Part shown: positions 1-12,168 of the stretch, in pieces
Numbering within the stretch: the first letter of the stretch is position 1
How the letters are laid out: every line of letters starts with the position of its first letter
DNA from: Metaphire vulgaris
Lineage: Eukaryota > Annelida > Clitellata > Crassiclitellata > Megascolecidae
NCBI GenBank assembly: GCA_018105865.1
Contig: CM030848.1
Location: forward strand, 6,291,801-6,355,800
Length of the DNA: 64,000 nucleotides
Direction of reading: 5' to 3'
Program-made: the position numbers and the translations under genes
The notes under the pieces: generated by a model
Databases searched by the model: none
Told to the model about the DNA's origin: nothing
The model's input: only the letters and a program-made list of their open reading frames with translations

Positions 1-242
1 CTGCAAAATCTGTACCGCTATTTAGGGAGTTCTAAACCGGCGATAGAAAGGTGTGCTAAACTCACTATCCTAATATTGCTCCCTTTCCTTAACGTTTTGC
101 GCCATGTACAGAATACTTGTTTCTTTGTTTCTCTACGCTATTTGGGTAATTATGATCTATGTATTATTTCTATAGGACCTCAGGCTTATTTATTATTGAT
201 TATTAATTCTTTTCACTGCTATTTTCTGATTTCGCCACACTA

Positions 243-411
243 TAGGTTACTCGACTAGGGTAACATTTACACTTAAATTAATCGTAACGTTACACAAAAT
301 TTTCTCGGTATACACTTCAGTGTAACCTGGTGTAACGTTACACGTAGGTTACTCGACTAAGGTAACACTTACACTTAAATTCATCGTAACGTTACACAAA
401 TTTTTCTCTGT
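243..411. repeat. Two-copy tandem duplication, 102-bp period
   Basis: A block starting TAGGTTACTCGACTA at 243 recurs at 345, with only a few substitutions over about 67 bases. It is rich in GTAACGTTACAC palindromes. No coding potential is seen. The block may be part of a longer satellite, but only two copies are visible. Confidence 0.75.
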
Positions 412-666
412 GCACGGCTGCGACGGCGCCACACTCTTTGATGTCGTCGGTCGCCGAATATGAAGCTTCCTGGAAGGGCGGACTGGGACCTATCGGCCCC
501 TCCCTGGACACGGAGAGGGGGAAAACTACGGATCATCACAGGATACATCGAGGTAGAAGTCAGTGCTGGTACTGTCAGATAAATTTTTTTTTTGATCGCG
601 GGAAACATCGATCGTAAGTCTAAATATCCTGTGGAGGGAAGAGGCTTATGACGTACACTCGCATAG

Positions 667-746
667 TTAACCCCTTAACTGGGGATCTCGGATATATCCG
701 TCCATTTTACATTGAGTTACAGTTAAATACACGGTTAAGGGGTTAA
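667..746. mobile_element. Short piggyBac-like MITE, copy 1
   Basis: The 80-bp unit begins TTAACCCCTTAACTG and ends CGGTTAAGGGGTTAA, so it is an inverted repeat bounded by TTAA. Its interior (GGATATATCCGTCCATTTTA) matches the copy at 21025-21103 in reverse orientation. TTAA boundaries are the piggyBac target preference; superfamily assignment is inferred from that alone. Confidence 0.6.
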
Positions 747-1733
747 GATATCCACGGCATCGTGCATGATATCTATGGCTTCGGCTGTTTTGAACTTCTT
801 TCTGACAAATCCCGTCATACATTTATATAGCGCTGCGTCTTTAGTTAGGATTTGCGGACGTTTGACTTTGACTGGATATATCTTCTTTTGTTGAAGTCTC
901 AAATGCCCTCAGGGCTGCCTGTCATAAGACTAGCTTTATTGTCGCAATGGGGTTTGGATTTAACTGGGCTTGAAGTAAGCCATAGATATTGCAATTTCAG
1001 CATTTTCTTTGATAAAATATGCTTTATATCAAAATTCTACGGAAGCTATAGTGATGTTAGCCTTTTCATAATATTCACCCAAGTTTTACTGTAGGCATAG
1101 ACAAGATTCGATTTTAAATCTTGAAGATTTGAAGATCTGTAAGATGACAATTGTACAGTGTTTGTTTGGAATATTCACTGAGTCGAGATATGTCACTATC
1201 AGTCAACGTTTTGGTTTCGGCTGTTTCACTTGACATGGGGTGGAAAATTTGGCGTAAAAGTAGCAGGCCCCGCTGGTTCACTGCAGCCTTCACGAATGTT
1301 CGAAATTAATTATGAAACGACTGAATACCTTCGCGCATTGGGTTGTTGGTGTTTTGACTCGATAACAAATTGTAAACTTTAGAGTGTTGATATGATCTAA
1401 TAGTGTGACCGTCTCCAGCAGGCATTTGCAATATAAACAGCGCGAACAATAAGACTAAGACTTAATTTTGCAAAAGCTGCTTTTCGGAGCGGCCTCTACA
1501 GTACGAACAAATGCAGAACTAATTTCACGAGTGGTTTGTCGTCTATAATAACTGTCACCGTGTGATGGTGCTAGGGATTTAGCCACGCTATGTAGCGACT
1601 TTGATTGAGAACAAAACAAAACCTATAATTATATCCCTATTCCGGTCGAATTGCTTCATTTTCCTAATTGGCCACCGCCAGGATCGGTCAGTGACAATAA
1701 AACACTTGACAGACCGTCTGTTTGTCCGGCCGC

Positions 1734-1735
<2 letters not shown>
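747..1735. other. Unannotated intergenic stretch
   Basis: I see no convincing exon, repeat family or RNA gene here. The short open frames lack recognisable domains. Confidence 0.4.

Positions 1736-1792
<57 letters not shown>
1736..1792. repeat. (CT)n microsatellite
   Basis: A near-perfect CT dinucleotide run of about 57 bases. The open frames across it (Ser-Leu or Arg-Glu polymers) are artefacts of the repeat. Confidence 0.95.
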
Positions 1793-1794
<2 letters not shown>

Positions 1795-2220
1795 AGTCGC
1801 TCTCACTGCGTCTATCCGTCTCAGCAATTATCCGCGACACACTTTATTCAAATGTATTCAACTCGACGTCGACAAGACGAGCCAATATTTCACCGTACAA
1901 GCCGGCTCAATCACCGTTCCACGAGCCGGAGGGAGGAAGAGGAAAGAAGGAAGAAGAAGTAGAAGTAGTAGAGGCGAAAGACGTGTAGGGATTAGGAGGG
2001 AGGAGGGATTAGGAGGGTGGAGGAGGGTGGAGTGAGGAGGAAGAGAATGCCTTCGTAGTATAGATCGGTTCGCCTCGACCGTAGACGTCTGTCGGCACTA
2101 GATAGCGCCTTCATTAAGACCCGCAAAGAGAGCCAATCGGCCTAAGTTTATTGAAACAGTCGCGCGATCAGAATAAAGCTCCCGCTTGATTAAAACGCTC
2201 CGTCGACCGCACACAGTGCC

Positions 2221-2234
2221 GTTGCCTTGGAAAC
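2221..2234 (+). promoter_or_regulatory. RFX X-box-like site
   Basis: GTTGCCTTGGAAAC is an imperfect palindrome matching the RFX-factor X-box consensus (GTNRCC-N0-3-RGYAAC type). It sits in a GC-rich, CpG-containing patch (about 2040-2450) between two dinucleotide repeats, which would suit a promoter. No gene start can be tied to it within the window, so function is inferred only from the motif. Confidence 0.4.
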
Positions 2235-2308
2235 GGCTTCGGCGACTTTTTAAAGGCATCGACGGACGCCGTCGTCGTTTCCACTCAGATCCGACTCTTA
2301 TAACAGCG

Positions 2309-2354
<46 letters not shown>

Positions 2355-2362
2355 ACACACAC
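2309..2362. repeat. (AC)n microsatellite
   Basis: An AC run of about 54 bases with one T interruption. The Cys-Val and Thr-His open frames over it are spurious. Confidence 0.95.
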
Positions 2363-2470
2363 GAGACTGCAGGAGGGTTCAAAGTCACACGCGCGTGCAC
2401 GTCCTGTTTGCTCGCGGAAACCGAACCCTGCTTCACTGGGTGACGGTTTACGATGGCAAACAATTCATTA

Positions 2471-3199
2471 ACTTCCCTGACCAACGTACTGTATAATAAC
2501 ACACAGGAATCAATAGCTCCTAGAACGACTCTTTATCTCTATTTTGTCCATATCCATTTGATTTTAGGCGTTTCCTATCTTTCTCGGTCACGATGACTGT
2601 CTTTCCGTGCCTTTATCATATCCAGATTCTTCTGTTGCGGCGTTCTGTTATCTTCTGCTACTCCATTAGCTGGTATTTTCTATCGGAGCTTTGATTACCT
2701 CCGACCTTAGGTCTTGCTGCCACCAGATCATTTGTTATCTCCCCCCGCACTTATACATTGCGCTTTGTGTGGAAGATAAACACTCTCCTGCCACTTTCCA
2801 TTTATTCGAATATTCTTCCAGGACAAGAGGCAGGGAAATTGCTATCAAAAGCACACAAACAAAAAATCATCGATCGACACTCTTGGACATCGCAAGGATA
2901 CGAATAGCACAGTATAGCGCTACATAAATCTACATGTATTAGAACCATTGAACTCGCTTACAGGGTGCCATTAATTTTTCGCAAACTGTCCGTTTTACAG
3001 CGAAGATGTGTCAACGAACGAAACGATTTCTTTCGTCAGAGACTTTTAACATTTAATATTATGCGAAATATCGGTGGATCGAAAATCCGACGTGTGGTTT
3101 GAGAAATGTTTAGATATCTTCATTAATTTTGTTGATTTGTTGCTCAATGTACGGAGAAATAAGACAGAAACTAATATAAGTATTTCTGTTTTTGGTTAA
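2471..3199. other. Unannotated intergenic stretch
   Basis: Low-complexity-free sequence with no recognisable domain, repeat or RNA feature. Confidence 0.4.
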
Positions 3200-3239
3200 A
3201 AATTGAAATGTCTTCTTCTGTCGGAAAGGTCTTTGTTGA

Positions 3240-3356
3240 ATTCTAGAGCACTCTTCTTTCTCGCCAAAGCCCGTCTCCTCACTGCTGCATCCCGACTGAG
3301 TTCTCCGTAGCATTGGTCTGGCCCTTTGCGGATGAATTTGAAGTACCACCTAGTGG
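3240..3356 (-). repeat. SINE-like fragment (CTTTTGCGGATG family)
   Basis: The segment ending GCGGATGAATTTGAAGTACCACC matches, in reverse orientation, the unit at 58740-58850 (ACTTCAAATCCATCCGCAAAAG). Another reverse-orientation copy lies at 54412-54520. Each copy abuts an ATT or AAT tract, as expected for a SINE tail. The family is not one I can name. Confidence 0.45.
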
Positions 3357-3508
<152 letters not shown>

Positions 3509-3572
3509 TTAGACCTATTATTATTTGCTGCTCCTAACGACAAACATTGCAAGACACACACACAGTGTCACA

Positions 3573-3608
3573 CACATATATATAATATATGTATATATAT
3601 ATATATAT

Positions 3609-3678
<70 letters not shown>

Positions 3679-3680
3679 GT
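3573..3680. repeat. (TA)n followed by (GA)n
   Basis: TA dinucleotides to about 3656, then GA to about 3679. Confidence 0.9.
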
Positions 3681-3928
3681 ATTTATCATTAGAGTTGCAA
3701 TATGTTTACTATTTGCTGGGTGAATTCGTGTCATTCCATTATAGATGAACTCATTGCTTTCTCGTTTCTCCACGAAAGAGAACCGTGTCAGATTTAGAAT
3801 AGGAATGAATAGTTTCGCTTGCAGCAACAATATAAAATTTCATGCAGGAATTAAAATCTGACATGAAAAATTGCAAAAACAATAAAAGCCTGACACACAG
3901 ATTGAGGAAGAAGAAACAGAATTTAACT

Positions 3929-3931
<3 letters not shown>

Positions 3932-3971
<40 letters not shown>

Positions 3972-4256
3972 TTATTTATGACTATCACATATTATTATCA
4001 TTTATTATTATTTAATGACAATTAATAAAGCGCAGTAAGCATAGTGAAGGCTAAAGTCAAAAGCGCTTAACAAGAACATATATATACTGTATATACTGTA
4101 TATATATATATATTACTATCATATATATATCACATATATATACTGTATATATATATATATATACTGTATATATATATATATATATCACATATATATACTG
4201 TATATATATATATATCACATATATATACTGTATATATATATACTGTATATATATAT
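3932..4256. repeat. AT-rich tract with SINE-tail fragment
   Basis: (TA)n at 3932-3968 is followed by a stretch (about 3993-4070) reading AATAAAGCGCAGTAAGC and AAAAGCGCTTAAC, typical of the 3' part of invertebrate SINEs. From 4077 to 4256 TATATA blocks alternate with ACTGTA and CACATA spacers in an irregular tandem array. Confidence 0.6.
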
Positions 4257-4260
4257 GATT

Positions 4261-5412
4261 ATAATCTTATGTCGCCGTTATTTTCCAAAGAAGCTAACCT
4301 TGAGTTGAGCTTGGGTCTGATGCAGCTGCTGTCGCTGTTGTCTGACGCCAGAGCAAACAGACGCAATCGAGAAGAATTCCGAGTTTAATTAGAATCAGCA
4401 TCTGAAAGCAAAGCACACGACGTCACTGCTAAAGGTACGGCTACATTATAGGGGATATATGTTACGGAGATGTATCTCTGTTCGAGTCCATTACATTGTC
4501 TCCCCCGGACAGTAGGAGGATGGACCCTATAGGATAAAAAGTAGCCACGCCTATTGCAAAGATGGATGACTATACAGGATTGGTGCAACTGGACTGTTGA
4601 AGTGCGTTTTAAAGGCTGCGTTTTCGATTGGAAAGAGTGTCACAAGCGCAGACATTTTCGGTCAGACCGTGGATGCTGTTTCGTAGATTTATTATTATTC
4701 TGCGAACATATTTTAATGTCGCTTAGCCATTCGAGTCAACTCAAGACCTAGCAATCAATCGATCGATGACCAACTTCTTACCTGGAAGCTGATTGGTTGA
4801 ACGGAAAAAATATCCGGCTGAATTATCCGCTTGAATGTGCAAGCGCATTCGCCCAGATATATCCAGGTGTGATTTCTGTCCCAGATATTTTGCGAATATA
4901 TTTTTAAGTGCAGGAGCACCCTTCGTTTGGTGCCAGTTTATCATTCACGCGGATATTATCCGGGTAACTAATTAGGGGATATAACCCCGCAACATATCCC
5001 CTAATAGAGCCACAGTTTTAAGCTACCAGGTCCATACGCGAAAGCGTGGAGCATAATGAAATCCACCTATACACGTAGCCTATGCCCTATGTCATCTTCA
5101 TTCGCCTTCTCTATTACGGTTAATCGTCAGTTGAGGCATTTAAGCAGCTTACCGTTTAGATGTAATTAGCAAGATTTAACCAACCAGCTTAAATTTTGCC
5201 ATAATTAGCTATTAAATATAAATGTTAACATGCGATTTGTGGCTGTATTTATGGAAACGGTCTAATTAGTTTGCGCAGATCACCGACAACGCCACGTATA
5301 GAAACAAAGAAAACACCGAAGTGAAAATAAATAGTTCCCACAGTTTGGACGCCTACTACTGAACTAAATCAGTTTCTCATCTATGACAAAGACGAAGATG
5401 AAGATAATGAGA
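4261..5412. other. Unannotated intergenic stretch
   Basis: Contains short GGGGATAT and ATATCCCC words at 4450, 4975 and 4998, but no complete element or exon that I can support. Confidence 0.4.
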
Positions 5413-5415
5413 ACG

Positions 5416-5472
5416 ACGACGACGACGACGACGACGATGATGATGATGATGATGATGATGACTACGACGACG
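5416..5472. repeat. (GAC)n(GAT)n microsatellite
   Basis: Trinucleotide run of ACG then ATG units. An Asp-rich frame is read through it but no flanking coding signal is seen. Confidence 0.85.
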
Positions 5473-5889
5473 AGGCGGACAAAATGATGAAGGCTTGTGA
5501 GGATTCATTATCTCAGATTCTTACTGAACGAGGGCAGAAATTCGACAGCCACCAGATCCTTCATTACTCGGCTAATCAGACTTAATGAGACGAAGCGGCT
5601 TATATAGCGTATCAGCTGCAGGCTGATGACCAGAAACACAGGGTCAGAGATTTCAAGTAAACCAGAAATTTTAATAAAGCATGCAAAGCAGTGAAGAAAA
5701 ATATACGTTTCATTGACATTTTTAAAACAAGATAACGCTAATAATTAATCGATGCATTCATATTAAGAGACCATATTGTCATTGACGCAGTCGGGGCTCC
5801 AGAAAAGGGAGAGCCTTACCATGGCATTCATGCACATTCTATTTGGGGGAGAGTTGCCAACTTTCAGAGTTTTTAAGTAATGCTGTGTA

Positions 5890-6080
5890 CAGTGGCGGCT
5901 CTAGGATTTGGCAAGTGGGGGGGCCGTTGGGGTGGCAACTTCTAATCATGGGGGCCAACCATTTGTTGTTTAATGTATGTAGCATTAAGTATAGGGTCCC
6001 AACTGGGGGGGCCACTGGGGGGCCAGGCTCTCAATAGGGGGGCACGGGCCCCCTCTGGCCCCCCGGTGGAGCCGCCACTG
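5890..6080 (+). mobile_element. hAT-type MITE, family A copy 1
   Basis: The 191-bp unit starts CAGTGGCGGCTCTAGG and ends TGGAGCCGCCACTG. It is flanked by perfect 8-bp direct repeats GCTGTGTA (5882-5889 and 6081-6088). An 8-bp duplication with CAGTGG-type ends is the hAT signature. No coding capacity. Sister copies lie at 9119, 47279 and 59472; the interior carries runs of G that make all copies G-rich on this strand. Confidence 0.92.
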
Positions 6081-6088
6081 GCTGTGTA

Positions 6089-6899
6089 TAGTTAGACCGT
6101 GAGCTCTGGTGCAGATTTGGCTACAATAGGCCTATACAGTAGCTAAGCTTCTCGAATCACCCATAACTCAACCGATAAAAATGTCTCATCGGGTTTGCAC
6201 AAATCACCTACTGACCCCGACCCATTGTCACCCTCGTGTCTACGGAAAATACTAATGGTCGAACTGGTGGAGAATTGCGACAAGTATTGATAACCTCCAA
6301 ATCAAATATCGCTGCCTTTCTTACGTACATTGGTTCTGTATTAAATTATTGTATAGTGTATTGTTGTAGTGGTGCCAAGTTTTAATAATCTCACTATCTA
6401 TTTTCGTGCCCTCCCTATTAATTGACAAAATGTTATCGATTGCCTTTGCCCTAGCTGTTTTATCCAATCAGCATAAAAAGCCACCAATCTCCACTTATCT
6501 CCACTTGTCTGCAATCTAATTGGCGAGTTTGTTCACAGTCCAGTTCGTGTATTGATAAGTGTCTATCCAAGCCACACGCTTCGGTTTCCTGACGTTCTAT
6601 GCAAGAATTTCTTTTACAATACAGACTGCACACATCCGCACCATATGCTCCAAGTAAGCATGCAGCTTCCGTTTTGTGATTGTCTCTAATAACTGCATTT
6701 TTTCTCCAATTTCCTCCAGCACACGGTCTTATCTCTCATTTGAGGCTGCTACATGTAAGGTTTTGCAGGACAGATTTTATGACAGGTAGAGTAAACTATA
6801 TAAGCCTACTTCTATACTGTACTTTGGATGTCGGACTGACACAATATTGAATGGATCGAAACTAAATGTAGCTCTTGTAATACCGTCATTCTGTTAGAC
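6089..6899. other. Unannotated intergenic stretch
   Basis: No exon, RNA gene or repeat boundary recognised. Confidence 0.4.
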
Positions 6900-7155
6900 C
6901 AGTGTTTCCCAAACTGTGGGTCGCGACCCAAAAGTGGGCCGCAGGGTTCAGTCTAGTGGGTCGCGGGGTAGCGCGAAATTAGATTCAAAAGTGTCATTTC
7001 ATAACCAATGCCACAATGTCACAAGCTTTGACAGTTGCAAGTAGGCTTCGGTTTTAAGAAATTTATATGCCTGAAATCCCCCATACACGGTTTAGGCCTA
7101 TATTAAAATGATTAGCGCTTTATCTTTATTTAGTTGACAATAAGTTTGCAGGGTC

Positions 7156-7740
7156 CAAGGATGGAGCTACGGTGTCCGGCGCCCGCGGACGAAACATACT
7201 TGTGGCGCCCCATCAACTTGACGAAAATCCTAGAAGTCAAAAAAGGGCGCCGTTCTGGGCATTTTGGCGCCTCTTTATTCAACTTCGCGAATTCGCGATT
7301 ACCCTGAAAAGGAAAAAAATAAGGCCATCACCCTGGCACTCGTACTTGGGACAAGCGCAGAGGCGTAGCGAGGGTATCCGGCGTCCGGGGGCAAAGTGTA
7401 CCGTTGGCGCCCCCAACACTGCTGACGAGCAAAAAAGGTCGTCGCATCGTTCTCTTGGCGCCCCTCCCCTCAACTCTCTACGGCGCCTCTCTCCTTATAC
7501 TCCTGACGAGCAAAAAAGGTCGCCACGCTTCTTTCTTCTTATATATTATGTATTTGACTGTTTAACTTACCCCCAAACCCCGATTTTGGCGCCCCATCAC
7601 CTTGACGCCCGGGGGCATATGCCCCCCTGCCCCCTTCGCTACGCCTCTGCGTAGCGGAACTCCCTACCTTGAACCAATTTTGGTGACCCCACCTCGGCGC
7701 CCGGGGACATCTGTACCCCTGCCCCCTAGCTCCGCCTCTG
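7156..7740. mobile_element. hAT-type MITE nested in family C
   Basis: Runs from CAAGGATGGAGCTACGG to CCCTAGCTCCGCCTCTG. Flanking 8-mers GCAGGGTC (7148-7155) and GCAGGTTC (7741-7748) differ at one base, an aged target duplication. Removing it rejoins the host family C sequence. It is itself interrupted by the unit at 7358-7649. Confidence 0.8.
7358..7649. mobile_element. Third-level hAT-like MITE
   Basis: Ends are CAGAGGCGTAGCGAGGG and CCCTTCGCTACGCCTCTG, a clear inverted repeat. Two copies of the shared module (GACGAGCAAAAAAGGTCG) lie at 7425-7441 and 7506-7521. I could not find a matching 8-bp target duplication, so assignment to hAT rests on the termini. Confidence 0.7.
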
Positions 7741-8215
7741 GCAGGTTCGCGGCATGTTACAAGGCCGCTAAAGTGTGAGTCGCACAGTTCCAAAAAGCTT
7801 AGGAAACCCTGGACTATAGTACTTTTTAAAAGTAACCTTAATTCGCAATTACGCAAGGATAGCGTATTCCGACCATTTTGCTCTGAAACTCTACTAACAA
7901 TAGAGAATCTCTACCGAGTTTAGATATAACCTGGCGGTTAAGCGATTTTGCCAGATTCATAGGATTATTAAGACGCGTAACAAAGGTGTGTTCCCCGCAA
8001 AATTTTATAAAAGATAATTTTCAAGAAAGTTCAAAATCTATTTCTCTCCTTTTGTCTTATTTGGCAAAAATATGAATAATTCTGCCTAATACATTTGTCA
8101 CATTTTCATTAGAATTGAATCAGAGCTTTTGTTTTGCCATTTTGTTTCAAAACTCAGAAGATTTTTTCAACTAACGTTCGCCAGCTGGCCTAATGCATTT
8201 TTAATTTTTTATATT

Positions 8216-8782
8216 ACACGACTAGTTCTACAAATTCTTCTGCGCTGACTGCCTCTAGTCTATTGTAAAACGAAGATTGTAGAAGGCTTACTGATTCTTG
8301 TGAGACGCAAACATGGACTGTTTGGACAATTCCACCGACTATTCAAAGTAGATGGATGCGAATAGACACAATTGTCCAGTTGTACTATCATACTATGCCA
8401 AATAACTCTAGTTGATTTCGACATGTATAATTTTAAATATTTTCCATGAACTAAAAAATTAAATTTTGCGCAATTCTCGTATGACATCTGCTGTAATTAT
8501 CATAGGAATTAAGGTTTCGTGGTTAATTTTTTTCGTTAGGTGAAGTCTATAGAAAGACGCTAGGCCTATACGTGGAGTATAATAGGCCTATCTGTCGATT
8601 TGGTTAGGGAACCATTGCTATCCTGATTTCAACGGTCACTCCTCCACAACTACGTCTAGTATCTGCTTGCATATCTTCGACTGAGGGTCGTAAATGTGTC
8701 AAGATATGGCGGCGACAATTACCTATCAAAATGGGATCTTATTCTTAGGAATTTTACAGCCACGTGGCAAAAGTCCAATTGT
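8216..8782. other. Unannotated intergenic stretch
   Basis: Nothing recognised apart from frequent AGGCCTA words. Confidence 0.4.
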
Positions 8783-8817
<35 letters not shown>

Positions 8818-8840
8818 GCCTGTCTATCTATCTGTCTGTC
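8783..8840. repeat. (CTGT)n microsatellite
   Basis: Tetranucleotide run with late CTAT variants; open frames over it are spurious. Confidence 0.9.
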
Positions 8841-9118
8841 AGTTTCATATTCTAATATTTTCTTTAGATTCTTTTCGTCGGTGTGGAAACAAACACGGAA
8901 GCTGTCTACTCTTTTGTTTTCCATCATCCTGTCCACAATCGTCACTCACGCTAAGAGATTTTCTCTTGGCAATCCATCCAGCCTGCGGAATTTCTCTCCT
9001 TCGCAATGTTTAGCGCCAGTTCGTCCTCGAAGTGAGTCCTGGGTTGCAGACTCTCCGAGTATGGTTCATTCTCTGACATGCCTCATATCCGTCTTTTTGT
9101 GCATAGCCTATTCAACCG

Positions 9119-9301
9119 CAGTGGCGGCTCTAGGATTTGGCAAGTGGGGGGCGTTGGGGTGGCAACTTCTAATCGTGGGGGCCGACCATTTGTTGTTTAA
9201 TGTATGTAGCATTAAGTATAGGGTTCCAACAGAGGGGCCACTAGGGGGCCAGGCACTCAATAGGGGGCACGGGCCACCTGCCCCCGGTGGAGTCGCCACT
9301 A
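9119..9301 (+). mobile_element. hAT-type MITE, family A copy 2
   Basis: Same family as 5890-6080, ending GGAGTCGCCACTA. Perfect 8-bp target duplication TTCAACCG at 9111-9118 and 9302-9309. Confidence 0.92.
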
Positions 9302-9632
9302 TTCAACCGTAGGGTTTTCTGAATATTTTCGATACTTTTTGTAATCCAACGATTAGCCTAAGTCCGTACTTTCCAAACTATTTGCGATTAGACTATTTGT
9401 TTGCCAGAATTTGGTTAAATTAGTTCGATTCTTATTTTTATTTTCTTCAAAAGGTGGCTGCGTTAAGAATCTTGAGTTAGCATTATACCTACGTTTATGC
9501 GTTCTGATGCAATAATTTCAGAGTGGAAAATGTTTGCCACTCTCATTAATGCTACTGAATATTTTATTATTTTATTCCCACGAAAATGTGGCGTAGCTCT
9601 TGAAGCTCCACCACCAAAGACAGCAACAGCAC

Positions 9633-9636
<4 letters not shown>

Positions 9637-9696
<60 letters not shown>
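9637..9696. repeat. (GA)n microsatellite
   Basis: Near-perfect GA run of about 58 bases. Confidence 0.95.
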
Positions 9697-9700
<4 letters not shown>

Positions 9701-9976
9701 AGGGGGGCAATAGGGGAGAGACAAAAGGAAAGATAGAGGAGGAAAAGAGAGATGAGAATTTAAAAGGCAGTAGGTCTAGGCCTATAGCCGTCAATTAGTT
9801 TATGTAAATGTGGAAAAGAAAGTCTCATAAAGATATGTCAAATATAATTTTATTTATTTATTTCGAGACAACTTCTACAGCGCCGTGCACTAGGTTAAGG
9901 TCTACGACAAGGGTGCTGCACACGCAGTCAAATTATGACTACGAATATAATGTTAATCATGTGAAAATATTATGTT

Positions 9977-10172
9977 CAGGGTTTAATCTAGGTCGTTTCC
10001 GGAGGAGAAAATTGCTCTTTCCCCCGGAAATTTCAAATTTCTCCCGGAAATTTTGGCATACTACATCAGCTAACAGCAGCCCCCTAACAGAATTCCCCCC
10101 GGCTTTGTCAGCCTCCTCCCCGCGGCTTTTTCAGTCCTTTCTCCGGAGTCCAGGAGTCTAGATTAAACACTG
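9977..10172 (+). mobile_element. hAT-type MITE, family D copy 1
   Basis: The 196-bp unit runs from CAGGGTTTAATCTAGGTCG to GTCTAGATTAAACACTG. Perfect target duplication ATTATGTT at 9969-9976 and 10173-10180. The interior has repeated CCCGGAAATTT blocks. Relatives: 37531-37717 and the LINE-interrupted copy at 31859-34388. Confidence 0.92.
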
Positions 10173-10180
10173 ATTATGTT

Positions 10181-11085
10181 TGGATGCTTTACATCCTGGG
10201 ATAAGTCATTTTGGATTTCTGGGATGTCAACGCAGCTCAACTGTCAATGATTCCGTTCTTTCCCAATTCCCTATTTAGGCTCCTTTCGTCCATCAGCCCT
10301 CAAAGGCGACCGTGTAAGTGCAGCGTGAATAATAATTGCATGTTCTCGTAGATAATTAATTGTAATAATTATTGTAAGTTACTATATTTTCGCGTACCTT
10401 TACTGTAGAACCGTTCGATTCACAGAAACGTCTTTCCGCGTTACTGAATTTTCCTCTGTAAATCAGCACAACGGTGTCACGTAGGATGAAGTCAGCGGTC
10501 ATGAAATATTCAGCAAGGCCTTTCTGCAGATTTCGGCTGATGGCTGACGCAGTCCGTCGAAGGCATCATCATCATCACCATCATCATCATCATGTGAGTG
10601 AATCCAGCAATCGCCTTTCGCAAATCGTCCTCGTCCTCCTCCTCCTCCTCCTCCTCCTTCGCGTCGAAGACCGCTTGACGGGGCGTCGAAACAATGAAAG
10701 ACCGCGCTAAGCCGATCACGTGACTCCGCCCGTCGACGTCATGCGGCTTCAGCTTCGACTCGCACAATCGAACGAATTAAAAATGCATGTTCACGCCAGT
10801 ATAATAGTGTCTTTAAAAAGGGGGTTTTCACGTGCAGCTTAACGCTGGCGTGTCAAATGGGTCCTCAGGAGCACATATTATGGGAGGAGGGGTGGGGTGG
10901 GTCGTATTTGCGTACAATTCAGGCATTGAATAAGCTTATAGAGGATAATTCAAATCCGTTTTCGTCTATGATGAGTATCGTCTGCAACTCAACGATTCCA
11001 CTCCGCTGTCATTTCTCCCCTAGTTCCGTAACAACAACCCACCCCGCCGCCTCATGAATACATTGACCTTTGCCCGACCAACAGT
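10181..11085. other. Unannotated stretch with short triplet repeats
   Basis: Contains (ATC)n at 10563-10594 and (CTC)n at 10629-10658 in a GC-rich patch. No supported exon. Confidence 0.45.
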
Positions 11086-11299
11086 CATGGTCGCCCGCAC
11101 ATTAGGACAAGAGGGACACTTGCCCCCAATTGGAAAAAGCAAATACCAATATTTCACAGTGAAATTTGAAAGCCTTGCTACTGTAAAATATTAACGGTGA
11201 CCATTGTATTATGCTTTGCCCCTCCTGAAAAAAATTATGTGACGTAACTGTGACCATTGTGTTTTGCCCCTCCTGGAAAAATTTCTGTGGACGCCTATG
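11086..11299 (-). mobile_element. hAT-like MITE, family E
   Basis: Starts CATGGTCGCCCGCAC and ends GTGGACGCCTATG. Flanks CCAACAGT and CCGACAAT match at 6 of 8 positions. The interior (ACTTGCCC ... CCTGGAAAAATTT) matches 14922-15098 in reverse. Confidence 0.6.
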
Positions 11300-11993
11300 C
11301 CGACAATCCACATTGCCTATGGCTATTTCAAGAAAGCTTAAGCGCACGAGAATAAGCAGCTACTACTGTGCTACTTTCCAAAGCGCTATATAAATTTACG
11401 AGATTTTACTTACTGACCTAATATTATGTGGCACTTGACAACTCTCTTTTATAAGTTCTTATTCCTTTCAGATGTTTTCGTTCTCTTCATAATATTTAAT
11501 CACCAGCGATTCGTGTAGCGCTGATTTCAAGAAAACATTCAACGAGAAAGAAAAAATAGAATAAAAAATAGAAAAAGTAAAAAATAAGTAGGCCTAAAGT
11601 AAAAAAGTTTGTAAAAAGTATAAAAATAAAAAATAAAAAAAGTTTCTTCTGCTGCGTTTCACCGGGAAATAAACATAGACTGAAGTAGATTCTATAGGAC
11701 AACCTCATGCCGAAGGCATCAGCAATGCAACGTATGTCCGGAAGTTTGGCTGATTGCGCGTGTTTGTTTATGGCTCGAAATGTCGCTGTTCTTGTGAGGG
11801 ATTTACCGTCGTCTCGAGCCTGATTTCTGCGCTGGTCGTGGAGATGGTCGCTTGCCCGCCATTTCCGGGGGTCAGCGCCCGTCTCTGCGCTCTGTTTGCG
11901 CGTTTTCGGAGGTATTTCTTGTCGGTCAGAGTCGGCGTGGTTGGTCCGCCATCTTATCTAGCTTATGATCCCGTTGACGCTGTCTATTAGGAC
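11300..11993. other. Unannotated stretch, A-rich then GC-rich
   Basis: AAAAAGT/AAAATA-rich at 11540-11640, then a GC-rich section to 11990 without recognisable coding. Carries a GCGCTATATAAAT SINE/LINE-type end near 11384. Confidence 0.4.
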
Positions 11994-12168
11994 CAGGGCG
12001 CGATTTGCGAGGGGGAAGGGAGAATCTTCCCCCACTGCCAAACTGCATCCCCCTACTGCTACATCCCTCACCACTACATCCCCCACTGCTAGATTTCCCA
12101 ACAACTACATCCCCCTTAAGCTTGACATATCCCCCCCCCCACTGCTCCAGGTCACAAATCGCACCCTG
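11994..12168. mobile_element. hAT-type MITE
   Basis: The 175-bp unit has ends CAGGGCGCGATTTGCGAGG and GTCACAAATCGCACCCTG. Perfect target duplication ATTAGGAC at 11986-11993 and 12169-12176. The interior is a degenerate repeat of CACTACATCCCCC. Confidence 0.92.

Larger units (their letters stand above)
6900..8215 (+). mobile_element. hAT non-autonomous element, family C copy 1 (interrupted)
   Basis: Begins CAGTGTTTCCCAAACTGTGG, followed by GGGTCGCGACCC. Its body matches the complete copies at 38751-39555 and, reversed, 17464-18238. It is split by the insertion at 7156-7740 and resumes with TTCGCGGCATGTTACAAG. The right terminus present in the sister copies (GGGAAACCCTG) is not found, so this copy is truncated at roughly 8215. 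No open frame is conserved between copies. Confidence 0.8.
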
